In this document: positions 14,556 to 15,941 of the stretch, in pieces | How the letters are laid out: each line of letters opens with the position of its first letter | Position numbering within the stretch: position 1 is the stretch's first letter | Source: Actinomycetes bacterium | GTDB taxonomy: Bacteria > Actinomycetota > Acidimicrobiia > Spongiisociales > UBA5794 | Direction: 5' to 3' | NCBI GenBank assembly: GCA_024640745.1 | Contig: JAHEEL010000026.1 | Location: 1 to 15,941 of the forward strand | Length of the DNA stretch: 15,941 nucleotides | The notes under the pieces: generated by a model | The model's database searches: none | What the model was told of the DNA's origin: nothing | What the model saw: the letters and a program-made list of their open reading frames with translations, nothing else | Translations under genes and position numbers: made by a program

Positions 14556-15941
14556 TCAGAGGGCCCCGTCTCGCTGGAGCTTCTGGAAGGCTGCCCAGCC
14601 CGGCGCGATGGGAAGCCAAAACGTGACGATTCGGTACAGAAAGACGGCGGGCACAGCGACGGCGGATGCGAGGCCAAAGGCGGTCAGTCCGGCGATGAGG
14701 ACCGCCTCGGCCGCACCGATGCCGCCCGGCGTCGGCGCTGCCTGTGCGACCGCCGAACCGGCGAGATACACCGTGGCGACCGTCAGAAAGCCGAGGCCCC
14801 CGCCATAGGCCTCGATGCTGTACCACAGCGCGAACAAGTAGGCGGTGGTCGTGACGAACGATCCTCCGAACACGAAGAGCACCTTCAGCGGGTCCCGGCC
14901 GATCTGGACGATTCCACCGAAGGCCGTCCGAATGACGGGCCAGACACCTCGAAGGAACACCCGGCGGCCCCACGGCGTGAACATCACCAATCCGGCGAGA
15001 GTGAAGACGATCGAAAGCCCAATGAGCACCGCCCCACCCGAGGGCAGGTCGACCGGGAGGTCCGCATCGCTTCCCGTCGCAAGCACGAAGACGACCAGCA
15101 GGCCCACGTGCACGATGATCCCCGCGACATTGGAGATCCCGACACCGGTGACGGCGATCGCCGAATCGATCCCGCGCTTCTGCAGGTACCGCACGTTCAC
15201 CGCCATCCCTCCAACCTTCGCCGGCGTGATCCGGTTGAGGAATGACGAGGCAACCTGGGTGTACAGCGTCGGAACGAACGGAAGCTGATCCGGGACCGAA
15301 CCCATGAGGGCCCACGCCGCGCCAACGTAGGTGATGAGGGAGAAGACGACGATAACGGGAAGCCACGCCCAGTTGGCGCCCGCGATGTCTCCGAAATCGA
15401 GCTGGGCGAGCTGTGGAATGAGGAAGTAGAACGCGGCGCCGATCCCGAGGACCGAGAGAATCGTCTTTGGCCGCACACGCTCGAGTGGCTCGAATTCGAT
15501 GTCCTCGAGACCCGTGGCCGCCTTCACCGCCTCCTGCACATCCTCATCGAGGCCCTTGGAGGAGTCGATCAGTTGGCGTACAGAGGTTCCGACCGCCATC
15601 GGCTGAAGCCGGGGTGCGGCGCTGCGGACCGCATCGGCGCCGACACCGGCAACGGCGGCGGCAACCGCTCGCTGCGGTCCCACCCGAGCCGACAGAGCCA
15701 ACAGCAACTCAGCGACGTCCGTGTTGAGCCGGGCATCGGACGCCGCCAGCTCGGCGAACCCGAAGTCGATGATCCACACCGCACCGTCCGTGTCGAGCAT
15801 GATGTTCCCCGGGCTGAGATTGCGGTGCGCGGTCCGTCGCGAACGCATCTCGTTGACCTGTTGCCACAGCGCCGCAAGCACCTCATCGGTGATCTCATCG
15901 TCTGAGATCGCGTCGAAGGTGCGTCCACCGATCGCTTCATA
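14556..15941 (-). CDS. Kinase-like domain fused to a flippase-like (UPF0104/LPG-synthase-type) membrane domain, N-terminus missing
   Basis: The frame is open to the window end, so the N-terminus is cut off; 461 residues remain and the GTG at 15881 is internal. The first part is the C-terminal end of a protein-kinase/phosphotransferase-like domain: HRNLSPGNIML matches the catalytic loop HRDLxxxN, and IIDFGFAEL matches the DFG motif. The HRD Asp is Asn here. A linker of about 100 residues leads to a multi-helix membrane domain with RITPAKVGGMAVNVRYLQKRG and PTPGGIGAAEA, typical of the UPF0104/lysylphosphatidylglycerol synthase transmembrane family, which is linked to lipid or isoprenoid flipping. 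Such fusions are known in actinobacteria. The role is probably in the cell envelope, but the substrate cannot be told from sequence. It is convergent with the MFS gene. Confidence 0.85.
   Translation of the reverse strand, partial: YEAIGGRTFDAISDDEITDEVLAALWQQVNEMRSRRTAHRNLSPGNIMLDTDGAVWIIDFGFAELAASDARLNTDVAELLLALSARVGPQRAVAAAVAGVGADAVRSAAPRLQPMAVGTSVRQLIDSSKGLDEDVQEAVKAATGLEDIEFEPLERVRPKTILSVLGIGAAFYFLIPQLAQLDFGDIAGANWAWLPVIVVFSLITYVGAAWALMGSVPDQLPFVPTLYTQVASSFLNRITPAKVGGMAVNVRYLQKRGIDSAIAVTGVGISNVAGIIVHVGLLVVFVLATGSDADLPVDLPSGGAVLIGLSIVFTLAGLVMFTPWGRRVFLRGVWPVIRTAFGGIVQIGRDPLKVLFVFGGSFVTTTAYLFALWYSIEAYGGGLGFLTVATVYLAGSAVAQAAPTPGGIGAAEAVLIAGLTAFGLASAVAVPAVFLYRIVTFWLPIAPGWAAFQKLQRDGAL

Overview
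The window looks like chromosomal DNA from a high-GC bacterium, most likely an actinomycete-type lineage (Actinomycetota, perhaps an Acidimicrobiia-like group). The class is inference. It rests on the GC-rich coding bias, frequent GTG starts, the long Mycobacterium-like SerA, and a kinase-like/flippase-like membrane fusion of a kind familiar from actinobacteria. There are no rRNA, tRNA, insertion-sequence, phage or CRISPR features. Thirteen protein genes fill the window densely; the first (P-type ATPase) and the last (kinase/membrane fusion) are cut by the window edges.

Layout: 1-1917 (+) is the C-terminal part of a P2A-type cation ATPase. It is followed closely by serB-like (1933-2727) and serA (2724-4313), which overlap by 4 bp. 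Convergent to these is a minus-strand block: yjbQ (6759-6235), an orphan GlnQ-type ABC ATPase (ending at 5462) and serC (5421-4342). The three phosphorylated-serine-pathway enzymes (SerA, SerC, SerB) are therefore together but on opposite strands. A 145-bp divergent region rich in dyad symmetry separates yjbQ from purA (6905-8185), which overlaps purB (8182-9477). Next comes a three-gene cassette: a tartrate/malate-type beta-decarboxylating dehydrogenase (9571-10662), an archaeal-type (type II) glyceraldehyde-3-phosphate dehydrogenase (10681-11697) and an archaeal-type phosphoglycerate kinase (11735-12985). A 280-bp structured non-coding region precedes an MFS transporter (13266-14480), and the window closes with the convergent membrane fusion protein.

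How the genes could work together: GAPDH and PGK make or use 3-phosphoglycerate, the substrate of SerA, so serine synthesis and its triose-phosphate supply sit within 11 kb. PurA and PurB make AMP from IMP. The cassette is the most unusual coding part: two enzymes of archaeal type, each with a changed residue at a ligand-binding position, alongside a decarboxylating dehydrogenase with a partly NADP-like coenzyme motif.

The most interesting non-coding part is 12986-13265. It holds a hairpin just after pgk and then a 14-codon leader ORF (MAGSRWWMISARLR) with a good Shine-Dalgarno and tandem Trp codons. That Shine-Dalgarno lies in the loop of one hairpin, and the loop of the next hairpin carries its complement. 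A 14-bp perfect AT-rich palindrome lies further downstream. Together these suggest a leader-peptide or attenuator control of the MFS transporter gene.
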